64,000 nucleotides of DNA from Lachnospiraceae bacterium (lineage in GTDB: Bacteria > Bacillota_A > Clostridia > Lachnospirales > Lachnospiraceae), in contig JAILCT010000043.1 of the NCBI GenBank assembly GCA_024690425.1, forward strand, positions 1-64,000. Direction: 5' to 3'. The notes beneath the pieces were generated by a model. The model worked only from the letters and a program-made list of their open reading frames with translations. It ran no database searches and had not been told where the DNA came from. Below are positions 41,493 to 51,231 of this stretch, piece after piece; the stretch's first letter is position 1; every line of letters starts with the position of its first letter. A program made the translations under genes and the position numbers.

Positions 41493-42574
41493 TATGCATT
41501 CTCCTTTTCAAATTTCTTCATAAATTCAACCAAGGCTTCAACGCCCTCGATAGGCATTGCGTTGTAGATCGATGCTCTCATTCCGCCTACGGTCCTGTGG
41601 CCCTTAAGGTTCTCAAATCCTGCTTCCTTTGCTTCCTTGACGAACTTGGCATCAAGTTCCTCGTTACCCGTAACAAAAGGAACGTTCATAAGAGACCTTG
41701 AGCCCTTCTCAACCGTCCCCTTAAAGAGCTTGCTCTCATCAAGGTAATCGTAAAGGATCTTGGCCTTCTTCTCATTAAGCTCCTTCATTGCAGAAAGACC
41801 GCCCATTTTCTTAAGCCACTTAAATACCTTACCACAGATATAGATGGTATAGCAGGGAGGTGTATTGTAGAGCGAATCGGCATCTGCCTGAGTCTTCCAC
41901 TTAAGCATGGTGGGAGTTCCGGGAAGTACATCGTCTCTTATAAGATCTTCTCTTATAATGGCGATAACACAGCCTGCAGGACCTACATTCTTCTGTACGC
42001 CACCGTAGATAACCGCATATTTTGATACATCAACCGGCTCCGATAAGAAGCATGAAGATACATCCGCAACAAGATCCTTACCCTTGGTATTGGGAAGCTT
42101 AGGGAATTTGGTTCCGTAAATAGTATTGTTCTCGCAGATATATACGTAGTCCATATCATCCGTTATCGGAAGATCGGAACAATCGGGAATATATGAAAAG
42201 GTTTTATCGGCAGATGAAGCAAGTTCAACAGCTTCGCCGTATATCTTGGCTTCCTGGAAAGCTTTCTTGGCCCACTGTCCGGTAATGATATAGCCTGCCT
42301 TCTTATTCTTCATCATGTTCATGGGAACTTCTGCGAAGAACTGGCTGGCACCACCCTGAAGGAAGAGTACCTTGTAATTATCGGGAATGTTCATAAGTTC
42401 CCTAAGATCTGCTTCAGCTTCCTTGATAATGGTATCATAAACCTTGGAGCGGTGACTCATCTCCATAACGGACATTCCGCTTCCCTTATAATCCATCATC
42501 TCATCTGCAGCTTCTTTTAATACTTCTTCAGGTAAAACTGCGGGACCTGCCGAAAAGTTGTAAACTCTTTTCAT
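41492..42574 (-). CDS. serC: Phosphoserine aminotransferase
   Basis: SerC is a PLP enzyme that converts phosphohydroxypyruvate to phosphoserine with glutamate. The protein is 360 residues from ATG 42574 (ribosome site AAGGAGGAGAATC; the in-frame start seven codons earlier lacks one). It begins 'KRVYNFSAGPAVLPEEVL', has 'LFLQGGASQFFAEVPMN', and the PLP-lysine in 'VIYGGVQKNVGPAGCVIAII'. It is translationally coupled to serA and follows the L,D-transpeptidase gene by 17 bases. No serB is in the window. Confidence 0.97.
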   Translation of the reverse strand: MKRVYNFSAGPAVLPEEVLKEAADEMMDYKGSGMSVMEMSHRSKVYDTIIKEAEADLRELMNIPDNYKVLFLQGGASQFFAEVPMNMMKNKKAGYIITGQWAKKAFQEAKIYGEAVELASSADKTFSYIPDCSDLPITDDMDYVYICENNTIYGTKFPKLPNTKGKDLVADVSSCFLSEPVDVSKYAVIYGGVQKNVGPAGCVIAIIREDLIRDDVLPGTPTMLKWKTQADADSLYNTPPCYTIYICGKVFKWLKKMGGLSAMKELNEKKAKILYDYLDESKLFKGTVEKGSRSLMNVPFVTGNEELDAKFVKEAKEAGFENLKGHRTVGGMRASIYNAMPIEGVEALVEFMKKFEKENA

Positions 42575-42591
42575 GATTCTCCTCCTTATGA

Positions 42592-44013
42592 TCAATAATA
42601 AAGTACACAGGGTGTACCAACTTCAACAACATCATAGAGCTTGGCGGCAAAATCCTTGGGAACGTTAACGCATCCGTGTGAACCTGCCGTCTTATATATC
42701 TCGCCTCCGAACTTCCCTCTCCAGGTGGCATCGTGTATACCAATGTGACCCGATACCGCCATCCAGTAATTTACAAAAGTAGCATAATTGGGTCCCCTTA
42801 AGGTCCTGTTCCTCTGCTTGAAATATACATAACACAGCTTGGCCGGTGTTCCGTTGCCTCTTGCAAGGTTTCCGGTAACGACATCCGACTCCATGCTGAG
42901 CTTTCCATCCACGTAATAATACAGCTTCTGAGATGACATATCAACTTCTATATATGTCTTGCCTACCACATCCTGTCCCCTGCCCTTGCCTTCTTCCAGA
43001 TAAACAGGTGCTCTGGTGACTTTTTCCCCCTTAAGGAATGTGGTCCTTATCTTCTCAGCTTCGGCTTCCTTGTCCACAGCATAACCCGGCATTGCATTTT
43101 TAATGCTTACAACTTCTCCGTCACGCTTCTTCCAGTCGATAGTTCCGCCCGATGTATCAAACACCTTAGCCAATGTATCAGTATATCCGTTAAGCTTCTC
43201 CTCGTCAATTACAAGATTGCCCGATTCATCCTCTATGGGAAGACCGTCATCCCCTGTCATCAGCCATCGTTCCACTACTTTTCCCGTAAGTGTATAGTTA
43301 AGCGGTGCATCTTCAAATGTAATGCTCGAATCCGCAACTTTTTCTATCTTATCATAGAGCCTGACGGCTTTATCGAACTTATCCGGGATAACATGCGGCT
43401 CATAGCAGTCCTCAAGCTCGATCTTTATCACTTCATCCTGGGCTCCGCCAAGAGCAGCCTCGACCTTATCGATGAGCTTACCAGCATCAACATGATCAAC
43501 TGTATTGTCATACAGGAAGAAATTCCCTTTTTCATTTCGTATTTCTACAAGCGGATCGGGATCATTTTTCTTATCACCCACACAATCAAGTGAGCTCAGC
43601 CTGTCATGCAGAAGCTTTCTGTTATAGCTTATCACCGGAAGAGCATCATATGAATCCTCATAGAACATATACACAGGCCATTCATATGGCTTCTGTGACT
43701 GCTTGATACGGGATAGTTCTTCACTCATGTCTGCCCGCAGGTTGATCTCTGATCCCTTCACGGTTTCCGAATATCCGTCGCGGCCTTCAAGCAGGATCTT
43801 CATCCTGGAGTAGTCAACACCGGGCTGATATGTGTTTACAAGATATTCATTTGCTTCCTCTACCGACATTCCCTGAACATTCCGCCCGTTCACGCTCGTT
43901 CCGAACATGAATTTCTTATCATAATAGCAGGAAATGACAGCATATCCGCCTGCAGCGATCAGTACCAGGCTTCCGAAAATGATAAGAAATGTCTTAAGTA
44001 TCTTATCTAACAT
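42592..44013 (-). CDS. L,D-transpeptidase (YkuD) with peptidoglycan-binding-like N-terminal domain
   Basis: This 473-residue protein has an N-terminal membrane anchor ('FLIIFGSLVLIAAGGYAVIS'), then two copies of a putative peptidoglycan-binding (PG_binding_4 type) module in residues about 40-330. A C-terminal YkuD catalytic domain follows, with the active-site motif 'SHGCVNVPKDFA' (His-Gly-Cys) and upstream His in 'SGHIGIHDATW'. It should cross-link peptidoglycan outside the membrane through 3-3 bonds. It lies between ilvB and serC on the same strand with short gaps (20 and 17 bases), an operon of convenience. The ribosome site is AGGGATTTCT. Confidence 0.94.
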   Translation of the reverse strand: MLDKILKTFLIIFGSLVLIAAGGYAVISCYYDKKFMFGTSVNGRNVQGMSVEEANEYLVNTYQPGVDYSRMKILLEGRDGYSETVKGSEINLRADMSEELSRIKQSQKPYEWPVYMFYEDSYDALPVISYNRKLLHDRLSSLDCVGDKKNDPDPLVEIRNEKGNFFLYDNTVDHVDAGKLIDKVEAALGGAQDEVIKIELEDCYEPHVIPDKFDKAVRLYDKIEKVADSSITFEDAPLNYTLTGKVVERWLMTGDDGLPIEDESGNLVIDEEKLNGYTDTLAKVFDTSGGTIDWKKRDGEVVSIKNAMPGYAVDKEAEAEKIRTTFLKGEKVTRAPVYLEEGKGRGQDVVGKTYIEVDMSSQKLYYYVDGKLSMESDVVTGNLARGNGTPAKLCYVYFKQRNRTLRGPNYATFVNYWMAVSGHIGIHDATWRGKFGGEIYKTAGSHGCVNVPKDFAAKLYDVVEVGTPCVLYY

Positions 44014-44033
44014 AGAAATCCCTGTTGAATTGT

Positions 44034-45713
44034 CTATACGGTACGGTTCTTAAGATCGTCGGCATCAAATGCCTCTTCAATAGGCGCACCGGCCGGAACC
44101 ATGGGAAATACCTTATCATCCGAATCTATTACGCATTCAAGAAGAACAGGCTTATCAAGTGATAAGGCTTTCTTTACCGCATCCTTAAGCTCTTCCTTTT
44201 TTGTGACCTTAATAGCTTCGCAGCCAAGGCCCTTAGCTACCAACTGGTAGTCAACCTTATCTGTAAGAACTGTGTTTGAATACCTGCCTTCATAGAAAAG
44301 CGTCTGCCACTGACGTACCATTCCCAGCACATCATTGTTTATAACAACCTCGATTATGGGTATATTGTAGCGGCTGGCAGTTGCAAGTTCGTTCATGTTC
44401 ATACGGAAGCACCCGTCTCCCGCGATATTTATCACGGTCTTGTCGGGGCGCCCTACCTTGGCGCCTATACATGCTCCAAGTCCGTATCCCATTGTGCCCA
44501 GACCACCTGAAGACAGGAACGTACGAGGTTCTTTATACTTATAGTACTGCGCTGCCCACATCTGATGCTGTCCCACATCCGTTGTGATGATCGCATTCCC
44601 GTCTGTCTGTTTATACAGTTCTTCTATTACAGCAGGGCAGGTAAGCTTGTCTGACTCATATTTTAAAGGATAGTTCTCCTTAAGCTCCTTTATGGAAGCT
44701 ATCCACTCGGAATTAACCTTCTTTGTGACCCTTGAATTAAGGATCGACAGAACTTCCTTAACATCACCCACTATGCTGGCATCGGCTCTTATATTCTTAT
44801 TTATCTCCGCCGGATCGATATCTATATGGATTATCTTGGCCTTGCTCGCAAACTTGCTGACCTTACCGGTAACACGGTCAGAAAACCTCGCGCCTACAGC
44901 TATGAGCAGGTCACACCTTGACACTCCGAAGTTGGCTGTCTTGGTCCCGTGCATTCCGATCATTCCGGTATAGAGCTCGTCATTCCCGTCAAATCCGCCC
45001 TTGCCCATAAGGGTATCGCACACGGGAGCATCGATCTTGTGGGCAAAATCACTCAGTTCCTTACTTGCACCTGAGATAACGGTTCCGCCTCCGGTATAGA
45101 TAAAGGGCCTCTTACTTTTCTCTATAAGCTTTACTACCCGCTCTATATCCTCATCCGAAAACCTTTTGGGTATTTCATAGGCTATAGGCTCCTGCTTCTT
45201 GTATTCTGTCTTATCCGCAGTTACATCCTTGGTGATATCTACAAGTACAGGCCCGGGTCTTCCGGAACGCGCAATGGCAAATGCCTTCCTGATAGTATCA
45301 GCAAGATTGTTTATATCCTTTACTATGTAACCATGCTTGGTGATGGGCATTGTCACGCCTGCTATATCCACCTCCTGGAAGCTGTCCTTTCCAAGAGCCG
45401 GAAGATTGACATTGCAGGTTATCGCCACAATAGGTACCGAATCCATAAAGGCTGTTGCTATGCCGGTAACCAGGTTGGTAGCCCCGGGACCCGATGTCGC
45501 CATGCATACGCCTACCCTGCCGGTAGCCCTTGCATAACCATCCGCCGCATGAGCAGCTCCCTGCTCGTGGCTTGTAAGGATATGCTTTATCTCGGGATGC
45601 TTATAGAGAGCATCATAGATATTAAGTATGGTACCGCCCGGATAACCGAATACGGTATCCACTCCCTGCTCCTTCAAACATTCTATTACAATCTCTGAAC
45701 CTGTTAACTGCAT
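44034..45713 (-). CDS. ilvB: Acetolactate synthase, catalytic subunit
   Basis: IlvB uses thiamine diphosphate to condense two pyruvates (or pyruvate and 2-ketobutyrate) in valine, leucine and isoleucine synthesis. The 559-residue protein has the ThDP glutamate region 'VFGYPGGTILNIYDAL' with 'LTSHEQGAAHAADGYARATG', and the ThDP/Mg site 'NIAGDGCFRMNMNELATA' near residue 430. It ends 'KVFPMVPAGAPIEEA'. The regulatory subunit gene (ilvN/ilvH) is not adjacent. It follows ilvD by 26 bases. Confidence 0.96.
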   Translation of the reverse strand: MQLTGSEIVIECLKEQGVDTVFGYPGGTILNIYDALYKHPEIKHILTSHEQGAAHAADGYARATGRVGVCMATSGPGATNLVTGIATAFMDSVPIVAITCNVNLPALGKDSFQEVDIAGVTMPITKHGYIVKDINNLADTIRKAFAIARSGRPGPVLVDITKDVTADKTEYKKQEPIAYEIPKRFSDEDIERVVKLIEKSKRPFIYTGGGTVISGASKELSDFAHKIDAPVCDTLMGKGGFDGNDELYTGMIGMHGTKTANFGVSRCDLLIAVGARFSDRVTGKVSKFASKAKIIHIDIDPAEINKNIRADASIVGDVKEVLSILNSRVTKKVNSEWIASIKELKENYPLKYESDKLTCPAVIEELYKQTDGNAIITTDVGQHQMWAAQYYKYKEPRTFLSSGGLGTMGYGLGACIGAKVGRPDKTVINIAGDGCFRMNMNELATASRYNIPIIEVVINNDVLGMVRQWQTLFYEGRYSNTVLTDKVDYQLVAKGLGCEAIKVTKKEELKDAVKKALSLDKPVLLECVIDSDDKVFPMVPAGAPIEEAFDADDLKNRTV

Positions 45714-45739
45714 GTCTTTCTCCTCTTTCTAAGGCAATA

Positions 45740-47416
45740 TCAAGCCTGCGTGCCCGGGATCTCAAGGATCGCTCCGCGATTTCCGCTCGTAACCATTGCT
45801 GCATACCTTGACAGATATCCTGTCGTGACCTTAGGTTCCCTGGGCTTCCATGCTGCCTTTCTCTTATTAAGTTCCTCTTCCGAAACCTTAAGGTTTATTG
45901 AATAATTGTTTATATCTATCTCGATGATATCGCCTTCCTCTACAAGGGCTATGGGTCCGCCAACGGCAGCTTCAGGTGACACGTGTCCTATAGAGGCACC
46001 TCTTGAAGCGCCCGAGAAACGTCCGTCCGTTATAAGGGCAACGGTCGATCCAAGGCCCATACCGGCTATGGCCGATGTGGGATTAAGCATCTCCCTCATA
46101 CCAGGGCCTCCCTTGGGCCCTTCATACCTTATAACGACCACATCACCCTCTACGATCTTACCGCCCTTGATGGCCTCGATAGCATCCTCTTCGCAGTCAA
46201 ATACCCTTGCAGGTCCTTCATGCTTAAGCATTTCCGGAACAACGGCCGACCTCTTTACGACAGATCCGTCAGGAGCAAGGTTGCCTTTAAGTACTGCGAG
46301 TCCACCGGTCTTAGAGTAAGGATTGTCTACTGTCCTTATGACCTCGGGATCCCTGTTCACTGCATTCTTAACAGCCTCACCTATGGTCTTGCCGGTAACG
46401 GTCATGCAGTCTTTATTGATAAGGCCTATATCACACAGTTCCTTAACAACCGCATATACACCGCCTGCCTCGTTAAGATCTTCCATATATGTGGGACCTG
46501 CGGGCGCAAGATGACAAAGGTTTGGTGTCTTCTCACTGATGGGATTTGCAAAAGATATATCAAAGTCAAACCCTATCTCGTGTGCTATCGCCGGGAGATG
46601 GAGCATGGAATTGGTAGAACATCCAAGTGCCATATCCACGGTAAGAGCATTTAATATCGAATCCTTCGTGATGATATCACGGGGCCTTATATTCTTATTT
46701 AACATGTCCATTACCGCATATCCTGCCCTCTTGGCAAGCTTTAATCTCTCCGAATATACAGCGGGGATCGTTCCGTTGCCGGGAAGTCCCATACCGAGAA
46801 CCTCGGTAAGGCAGTTCATGGAGTTGGCTGTATACATACCCGAACATGATCCGCAAGTGGGACATACCTTCTCCTCGTATTCTGTAACATCCGCTTCCGT
46901 GATCTTGCCTGCGGCATATTCGCCCACGGCTTCAAACATTGAAGATAAGCTTCTCTTCCTTCCCTTCACGTGGCCTGCGAGCATAGGACCGCCGGATACG
47001 AATACCGTAGGTACGTTAACCCTTGCAGCTGCCATCAAAAGACCCGGAACATTCTTATCGCAGTTGGGGATCATTACAAGTGCATCAAACTGATGGGCAA
47101 TGGCCATTGCCTCGGTTGAATCGGCGATAAGATCCCTTGTGACAAGTGAGTACTTCATTCCGATATGACCCATCGCGATACCATCGCACACTGCTATTGC
47201 AGGGAACATGACGGGAGTACCGCCCGCTTCGGCAACACCAAGCTTAACAGCCTCCGCTATCTTGTCAAGGTTCATGTGCCCCGGAACTATCTCATTATAA
47301 GAACACACGATACCTACCATTGGCTTCTTAATTTCCTCGGGAGTATATCCCAGTGCATTAAGAAGTGAGCGCGCCGGTGCCTGCTGCATACCGCATTTCA
47401 TGTTATCACTTACCAT
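45740..47416 (-). CDS. ilvD: Dihydroxy-acid dehydratase
   Basis: IlvD dehydrates 2,3-dihydroxy-isovalerate/methylvalerate to the keto acids. The 558-residue protein shows the iron-sulfur Cys sites ('[20 protein letters not shown]', '[20 protein letters not shown]') and the C-terminal '[20 protein letters not shown]'. It is preceded by GGAGGAGAAAA and is in one unit with leuB upstream and ilvB downstream. The cluster is oxygen sensitive, as suits an anaerobe. Confidence 0.97.
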   Translation of the reverse strand: MVSDNMKCGMQQAPARSLLNALGYTPEEIKKPMVGIVCSYNEIVPGHMNLDKIAEAVKLGVAEAGGTPVMFPAIAVCDGIAMGHIGMKYSLVTRDLIADSTEAMAIAHQFDALVMIPNCDKNVPGLLMAAARVNVPTVFVSGGPMLAGHVKGRKRSLSSMFEAVGEYAAGKITEADVTEYEEKVCPTCGSCSGMYTANSMNCLTEVLGMGLPGNGTIPAVYSERLKLAKRAGYAVMDMLNKNIRPRDIITKDSILNALTVDMALGCSTNSMLHLPAIAHEIGFDFDISFANPISEKTPNLCHLAPAGPTYMEDLNEAGGVYAVVKELCDIGLINKDCMTVTGKTIGEAVKNAVNRDPEVIRTVDNPYSKTGGLAVLKGNLAPDGSVVKRSAVVPEMLKHEGPARVFDCEEDAIEAIKGGKIVEGDVVVIRYEGPKGGPGMREMLNPTSAIAGMGLGSTVALITDGRFSGASRGASIGHVSPEAAVGGPIALVEEGDIIEIDINNYSINLKVSEEELNKRKAAWKPREPKVTTGYLSRYAAMVTSGNRGAILEIPGTQA

Positions 47417-47469
47417 TTTTCTCCTCCAACTTTCCTTTACCGTTTATGATACTGTTGTTTGATCCTAAA

Positions 47470-47498
47470 GAAGACAAAAGAACCGTCCCCGTGTCTTC
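47470..47498 (-). repeat. REP-like dispersed repeat, copy C (after leuB)
   Basis: This is the 29-bp element in reverse orientation, starting one base beyond the leuB stop codon (minus strand GAAGACACGGGG ... TGTCTTC). It occupies part of the leuB-ilvD gap and could act as a hairpin in the mRNA. Confidence 0.85.
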
Positions 47499-47499
47499 A

Positions 47500-48582
47500 T
47501 TAAACTCTTGCTGCGATAAGGTCGCCCATCTCATCGCATTTAACCTGAGGTTCGCCGGGTTTTGCGATGTCTATGGTCCTGTAGCCTTCCTTAAGCACCT
47601 GCTTTACGGCATTTTCTATGGCATCCGCTTCCTTATCAAGATCGAAGGAATACCTGAGCATCATTGCTGCAGAGAGTATTGTTGCTATCGGATTGGCTAT
47701 ATTCTTGCCTGCAATATCGGGTGCCGAACCGCCCGAAGGTTCATAGAGCCCGAACTTTGTTTCATTAAGTGAAGCCGACGGCAGCATTCCTATCGAGCCC
47801 GTGATCATGGATGCTTCATCCGAGAGGATGTCTCCGAACATGTTCTCCGTAAGTACCACATCAAACTGGGCCGGATCCTTTACAAGCTGCATTGCCGCAT
47901 TGTCAACGAGCATCACGCCGTATTCAACCTCAGGATAATCCTTAGCCACTTCATCGGTAACCTTGCGCCACAGCCTGGAAGAATCAAGCACGTTGGCCTT
48001 ATCGACAAGGGTTACCTTCTTACGGCGCTTCATTGCTATATCAAATCCCTTTATGGCTATACGCCTTATCTCGTTCTCATTGTAGGTAAGGGTATCAACG
48101 GCAGTCATGACTCCGTCTATCTCTTTTGTATAGCGCTCACCGAAATAAAGGCCTCCGGTAAGTTCGCGCATCATCATCATGTCAAAGCCCTTCTTAGCCA
48201 CTTCCTCCCTAAGGGGACAAGCCTCCTTAAGCTCGGGATAAAGGTATGCAGGCCTTAAGTTGGCGAAAAGTCCGAGTGCCTTTCTTATCCCGAGAAGCCC
48301 TGCTTCCGGACGCTTTGACGGCTCGAGCTTATACCATGGGGATGTCGCCGTATTGCCGCCTATTGATCCCATAAGCACTGCGTCTGACTTCTTAGCCTCA
48401 TCTATCGTCTCATCGGTAAGGGGGATCCCGTATTTATCGATCGAACAGCCTCCCATAAGAAGCTCAACGAATTCAAATTCATGTCCGTATTTTGCGGCCA
48501 CGCTGTTAAGCACCTTCTGTGCCTGTGTGACTATCTCGGGACCTATCCCGTCTCCCTTAATACTTGCTATACGATACTTCAT
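47500..48582 (-). CDS. leuB: 3-isopropylmalate dehydrogenase
   Basis: LeuB oxidatively decarboxylates 3-isopropylmalate in leucine synthesis. It has 360 residues from ATG 48582, behind AGGAAGGAGTATC; the upstream in-frame codons are not needed. Signatures are '[20 protein letters not shown]', '[15 protein letters not shown]', '[13 protein letters not shown]', '[13 protein letters not shown]' and the catalytic '[20 protein letters not shown]'. It follows the yajC terminator and is followed by the repeat and ilvD. No T-box leader is visible before it, and leuA, leuC and leuD are absent here. Confidence 0.97.
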   Translation of the reverse strand: MKYRIASIKGDGIGPEIVTQAQKVLNSVAAKYGHEFEFVELLMGGCSIDKYGIPLTDETIDEAKKSDAVLMGSIGGNTATSPWYKLEPSKRPEAGLLGIRKALGLFANLRPAYLYPELKEACPLREEVAKKGFDMMMMRELTGGLYFGERYTKEIDGVMTAVDTLTYNENEIRRIAIKGFDIAMKRRKKVTLVDKANVLDSSRLWRKVTDEVAKDYPEVEYGVMLVDNAAMQLVKDPAQFDVVLTENMFGDILSDEASMITGSIGMLPSASLNETKFGLYEPSGGSAPDIAGKNIANPIATILSAAMMLRYSFDLDKEADAIENAVKQVLKEGYRTIDIAKPGEPQVKCDEMGDLIAARV

Positions 48583-48609
48583 GATACTCCTTCCTAAAAA
48601 CGAACGTAA

Positions 48610-48629
48610 GGATGCTCCTTGGAGCATCC
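48610..48629 (-). terminator. Hairpin between yajC and leuB
   Basis: A 9-bp perfect stem GGATGCTCC/GGAGCATCC is followed on the minus strand by TTACGTTCGTTTTT. It probably ends the vanY-tgt-yajC unit, at least partly, before the leuB ribosome site. Confidence 0.7.
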
Positions 48630-48657
48630 CCTACATTATCATCCATCTATTCAGCGA

Positions 48658-48966
48658 TTATTCAGCTCCGGCCTTCTCAACTTCGGCGATTGCAGTCTTC
48701 TTCATCGGGATCCTGCAATTCTTGTTGTTTCCGAATTCTACAATTACAGTATCATCGTCGATGTCAATAATGATACCGTAGAAGCCGCCTGTTGTAAGTA
48801 CCGCATCTCCGACAGCAAGATCTGCCATCATGGCATCGTGCTTAGCCTGCTCCTTCTTCTGGGGACGGATCATCATAAAATAGATCGCCACTCCGAAGAC
48901 TGCAAGCCACGCAAGCATTGGCAGTAACTGAGCTGCACCCGAAGGCTGTGTCAGTAATAGTGTCAT
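48658..48966 (-). CDS. yajC: Preprotein translocase subunit YajC
   Basis: This small membrane protein of the Sec machinery forms the SecDF-YajC subcomplex. The 102 residues have one N-terminal helix ('LLPMLAWLAVFGVAIYFMM') directly followed by 'IRPQKKEQAKHDAMMADLAV' and the cytoplasmic barrel 'GDAVLTTGGFYGIIIDIDDD', all typical. It is encoded 57 bases after tgt, a common gene order. The ribosome site is GAGGGAAAGAG. Confidence 0.96.
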   Translation of the reverse strand: MTLLLTQPSGAAQLLPMLAWLAVFGVAIYFMMIRPQKKEQAKHDAMMADLAVGDAVLTTGGFYGIIIDIDDDTVIVEFGNNKNCRIPMKKTAIAEVEKAGAE

Positions 48967-49023
48967 CTCTTTCCCTCCATATTATCATCAAAAAACACTT
49001 GTATAATAATACACAAAAAAACT

Positions 49024-50163
49024 CTATTCATCAAGCCCTTTTGTAAATCCTTCAAGCTTCCTTTTCTTATAGGATGCAAAATCACCCGCATCAAGGGCAT
49101 CCCTTATTTCCTTCATCATCGTATTGTAGAAATAAAGGTTATGCTGAACGCACAGTCTCATACCGAGCATTTCCTTCGCCTTCAGAAGATGCCTTATATA
49201 TGCACGCGAATACCTTGAACATGTGGGGCAGCCGCACCCTTGTTCTATCGGAGAGTCGTCAAGCTCATATTTTGCATTAAAGAGATTGATCTTCCCGTTA
49301 TTTGTATAAAGGTGTCCATGCCTTCCGTTCCTTGATGGATATACGCAGTCAAAGAAGTCAACACCCCTCTCTACCGCTTCAAGTATGTTCGCGGGAGTAC
49401 CTACGCCCATAAGATAGGTGGGTTTATCCTTAGGGAGAAAAGGGACCGTCGCCTCTATGGTCTCATACATCTCTTCATGACTCTCTCCGACGGCAAGACC
49501 CCCTATTGCATAACCGTCAAGGTCAAGCTCCGATATCACTTTACCGTGTTCCTGCCTTATATCCCTGAATATGGCTCCCTGGTTGATCCCGAAAAGAAGC
49601 TGTTCCTTATTGATCGTATCCTCTAAGGAGTTGAGTCTCTTCATCTCATCGCGGCACCTTACAAGCCACCTGGTTGTCCGGTCAACCGAAGCCTGAACAT
49701 ATTCCCTTGTAGCTTTTGCGCTGGGACACTCGTCAAAAGCCATGGCTATTGTTGATGCAAGGTTACTCTGGATACGCATGCTCTCTTCCGGTCCCATGAA
49801 TATCTTGCGCCCGTCAACATGGGAGCTAAAATATACTCCCTCTTCCTTTATCTTCCTTAAGCTGCTTAGTGAAAACACCTGGAAGCCGCCCGAATCGGTA
49901 AGTATGGGCCTGCTCCATGACATAAACTTATGTAAACCGCCCAATTTCTTTACAATCTCATCCCCGGGCCTCACATGAAGATGGTAAGTATTGGACAGCT
50001 GGACCTGGGTCCCTATCCTCTCTAGGTCTTCCGTAGACACTGCCCCCTTTATGGCCGCCACCGTACCTACATTCATAAATACAGGTGTCTCGATCACTCC
50101 GTGGACCGTTTCCATCCTTGCTCTCTTTGCGCTTCCTTCGGTTTTTAATATGGTATATTTCAT
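49024..50163 (-). CDS. tgt: tRNA-guanine transglycosylase (Tgt)
   Basis: Tgt replaces guanine-34 of Asp/Asn/His/Tyr tRNAs with preQ1 on the way to queuosine. The 379-residue protein contains 'LSNTYHLHVRPGDEIVKKLG', 'RPILTDSGGFQVFSL' (active-site Asp), 'MAFDECPSAKAT', 'YAIGGLAVGESHEEMYE' and the zinc-binding Cys region 'GCGCPTCSRYSRAYIRHL'. Its ATG lies one base after the stop of the VanY-like gene (TGATATG). Confidence 0.97.
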   Translation of the reverse strand: MKYTILKTEGSAKRARMETVHGVIETPVFMNVGTVAAIKGAVSTEDLERIGTQVQLSNTYHLHVRPGDEIVKKLGGLHKFMSWSRPILTDSGGFQVFSLSSLRKIKEEGVYFSSHVDGRKIFMGPEESMRIQSNLASTIAMAFDECPSAKATREYVQASVDRTTRWLVRCRDEMKRLNSLEDTINKEQLLFGINQGAIFRDIRQEHGKVISELDLDGYAIGGLAVGESHEEMYETIEATVPFLPKDKPTYLMGVGTPANILEAVERGVDFFDCVYPSRNGRHGHLYTNNGKINLFNAKYELDDSPIEQGCGCPTCSRYSRAYIRHLLKAKEMLGMRLCVQHNLYFYNTMMKEIRDALDAGDFASYKKRKLEGFTKGLDE

Positions 50164-50164
50164 A

Positions 50165-51115
50165 TCAGTATAATTCCAGTTCTTCCAGATACTCTTCCAG
50201 GGTAAGTCCCCTGTTCTTTATCTCTGTTGCAGCCTCTTTACCTACATATCTGTAATGCCAGGGCTCAAATATTATCCCCGTGATATATTCCTTGCCCTTG
50301 GGGTATCTTAATATGAATCCGTACTTAAAGGCATTGTTCTTAAGCCATCTCCCTGCTTCGGTCCGTTCAAAACCCTCATTAAGGGCGGTATATGATGGTG
50401 TGACTATATCAAGAGCCATACCAAGTTCATGTTCGCTCGTTCCGGGGATGATAACGGAATATGAACCGATCCTGAAAGCATCCAGATATGAAAGGCCGCT
50501 TCCCGTATATGTCCTGATCTTCCTGTCAAACAGTGCCTGCTGGTGTTCATGGCTCCTGTATCCCGAACATGCCTGAAGGGTTACACCCTCTGACGCCGCC
50601 GCATCAAACATTTCATCAAGCGGACCCTTTATCTCTTCCCTTATCGTCACTCCCCCTCTGAAAGGGACCATTACCGCTTCATAATCATCGGGGATGGGAT
50701 TCTGCTTATTTACAAGGATCAGCCGCCAGTCATTCTCAACTCTGTTTACCGAAACCGCTTTTTTTGTACTTTCGCTCTTATCGGCATTTTTTTCAGCGGT
50801 TTCTTTCTTACCTGTGTCATTTTCTGAAACCGATGGGGTCTCTTCCTTATTCTGTGACACCTGGCCTGACATCCTCATCTTTAAGGTGCTGTTGCCGGAA
50901 GTGGTCTTTATGCCGTTAAAGTCACCCGCCTCCCTGTTCCATGGAACTGCATTCCCGGATGCCGGCTTGAACTTCCATGTGGAGCCTTCCGCCGGCGCCC
51001 TCATGCAGATCAGGGCTATGACTGTTCCCGATATAAGTATGATCCTCTTATGATAATCCTTCATCAGTTCTAAATGATCCGTATCCGTTCCTTCACTTTT
51101 GCCGCAAACGATCAT
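50165..51115 (-). CDS. VanY-like D-alanyl-D-alanine carboxypeptidase (M15B)
   Basis: This is an exported zinc carboxypeptidase that trims the terminal D-Ala of peptidoglycan stem peptides. The C-terminal 190 residues carry the M15 motifs 'ACSGYRSHEHQQALFDR', 'VIIPGTSEHELGMALDIV' (zinc His and Asp) and 'IIFEPWHYRYVG'. In front are a membrane anchor ('RIILISGTVIALICM') and a Ser/Glu/Lys-rich linker with many 'SE'-type residues. The start is uncertain: ATG 51115 has AGGGG close by; ATG 51064 gives the shorter natural-looking signal anchor but lacks a ribosome site. Longer starts would run into aroC and are unlikely. A minus-strand TTGTAA-17-TATTCT lies upstream. Confidence 0.88.
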   Translation of the reverse strand: MIVCGKSEGTDTDHLELMKDYHKRIILISGTVIALICMRAPAEGSTWKFKPASGNAVPWNREAGDFNGIKTTSGNSTLKMRMSGQVSQNKEETPSVSENDTGKKETAEKNADKSESTKKAVSVNRVENDWRLILVNKQNPIPDDYEAVMVPFRGGVTIREEIKGPLDEMFDAAASEGVTLQACSGYRSHEHQQALFDRKIRTYTGSGLSYLDAFRIGSYSVIIPGTSEHELGMALDIVTPSYTALNEGFERTEAGRWLKNNAFKYGFILRYPKGKEYITGIIFEPWHYRYVGKEAATEIKNRGLTLEEYLEELELY

Positions 51116-51160
51116 TCCCCTCGCGACAAGCATCATAAAGAATAACATACAATTCAAGGT

Positions 51161-51189
51161 TTTACAATTGGATGTATTTCTGCTATAAA
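51161..51189 (+). promoter_or_regulatory. Promoter of aroC
   Basis: The plus strand reads TTTACA (51161-51166), exactly 17 bases, TATAAA (51184-51189), about 42 bases before the aroC ATG. Confidence 0.7.
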
Positions 51190-51231
51190 GAATAAAGTAA
51201 ATCAATTTTTCAGGAAGAAAGCGAGACAGAT

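Noticed and set aside
48583..48657. T-box or leader attenuator before leuB-ilvD-ilvB
   Set aside because: The gap is only 75 bases, contains one terminator-like hairpin, and no T-box motif or leucine-rich leader peptide is visible.
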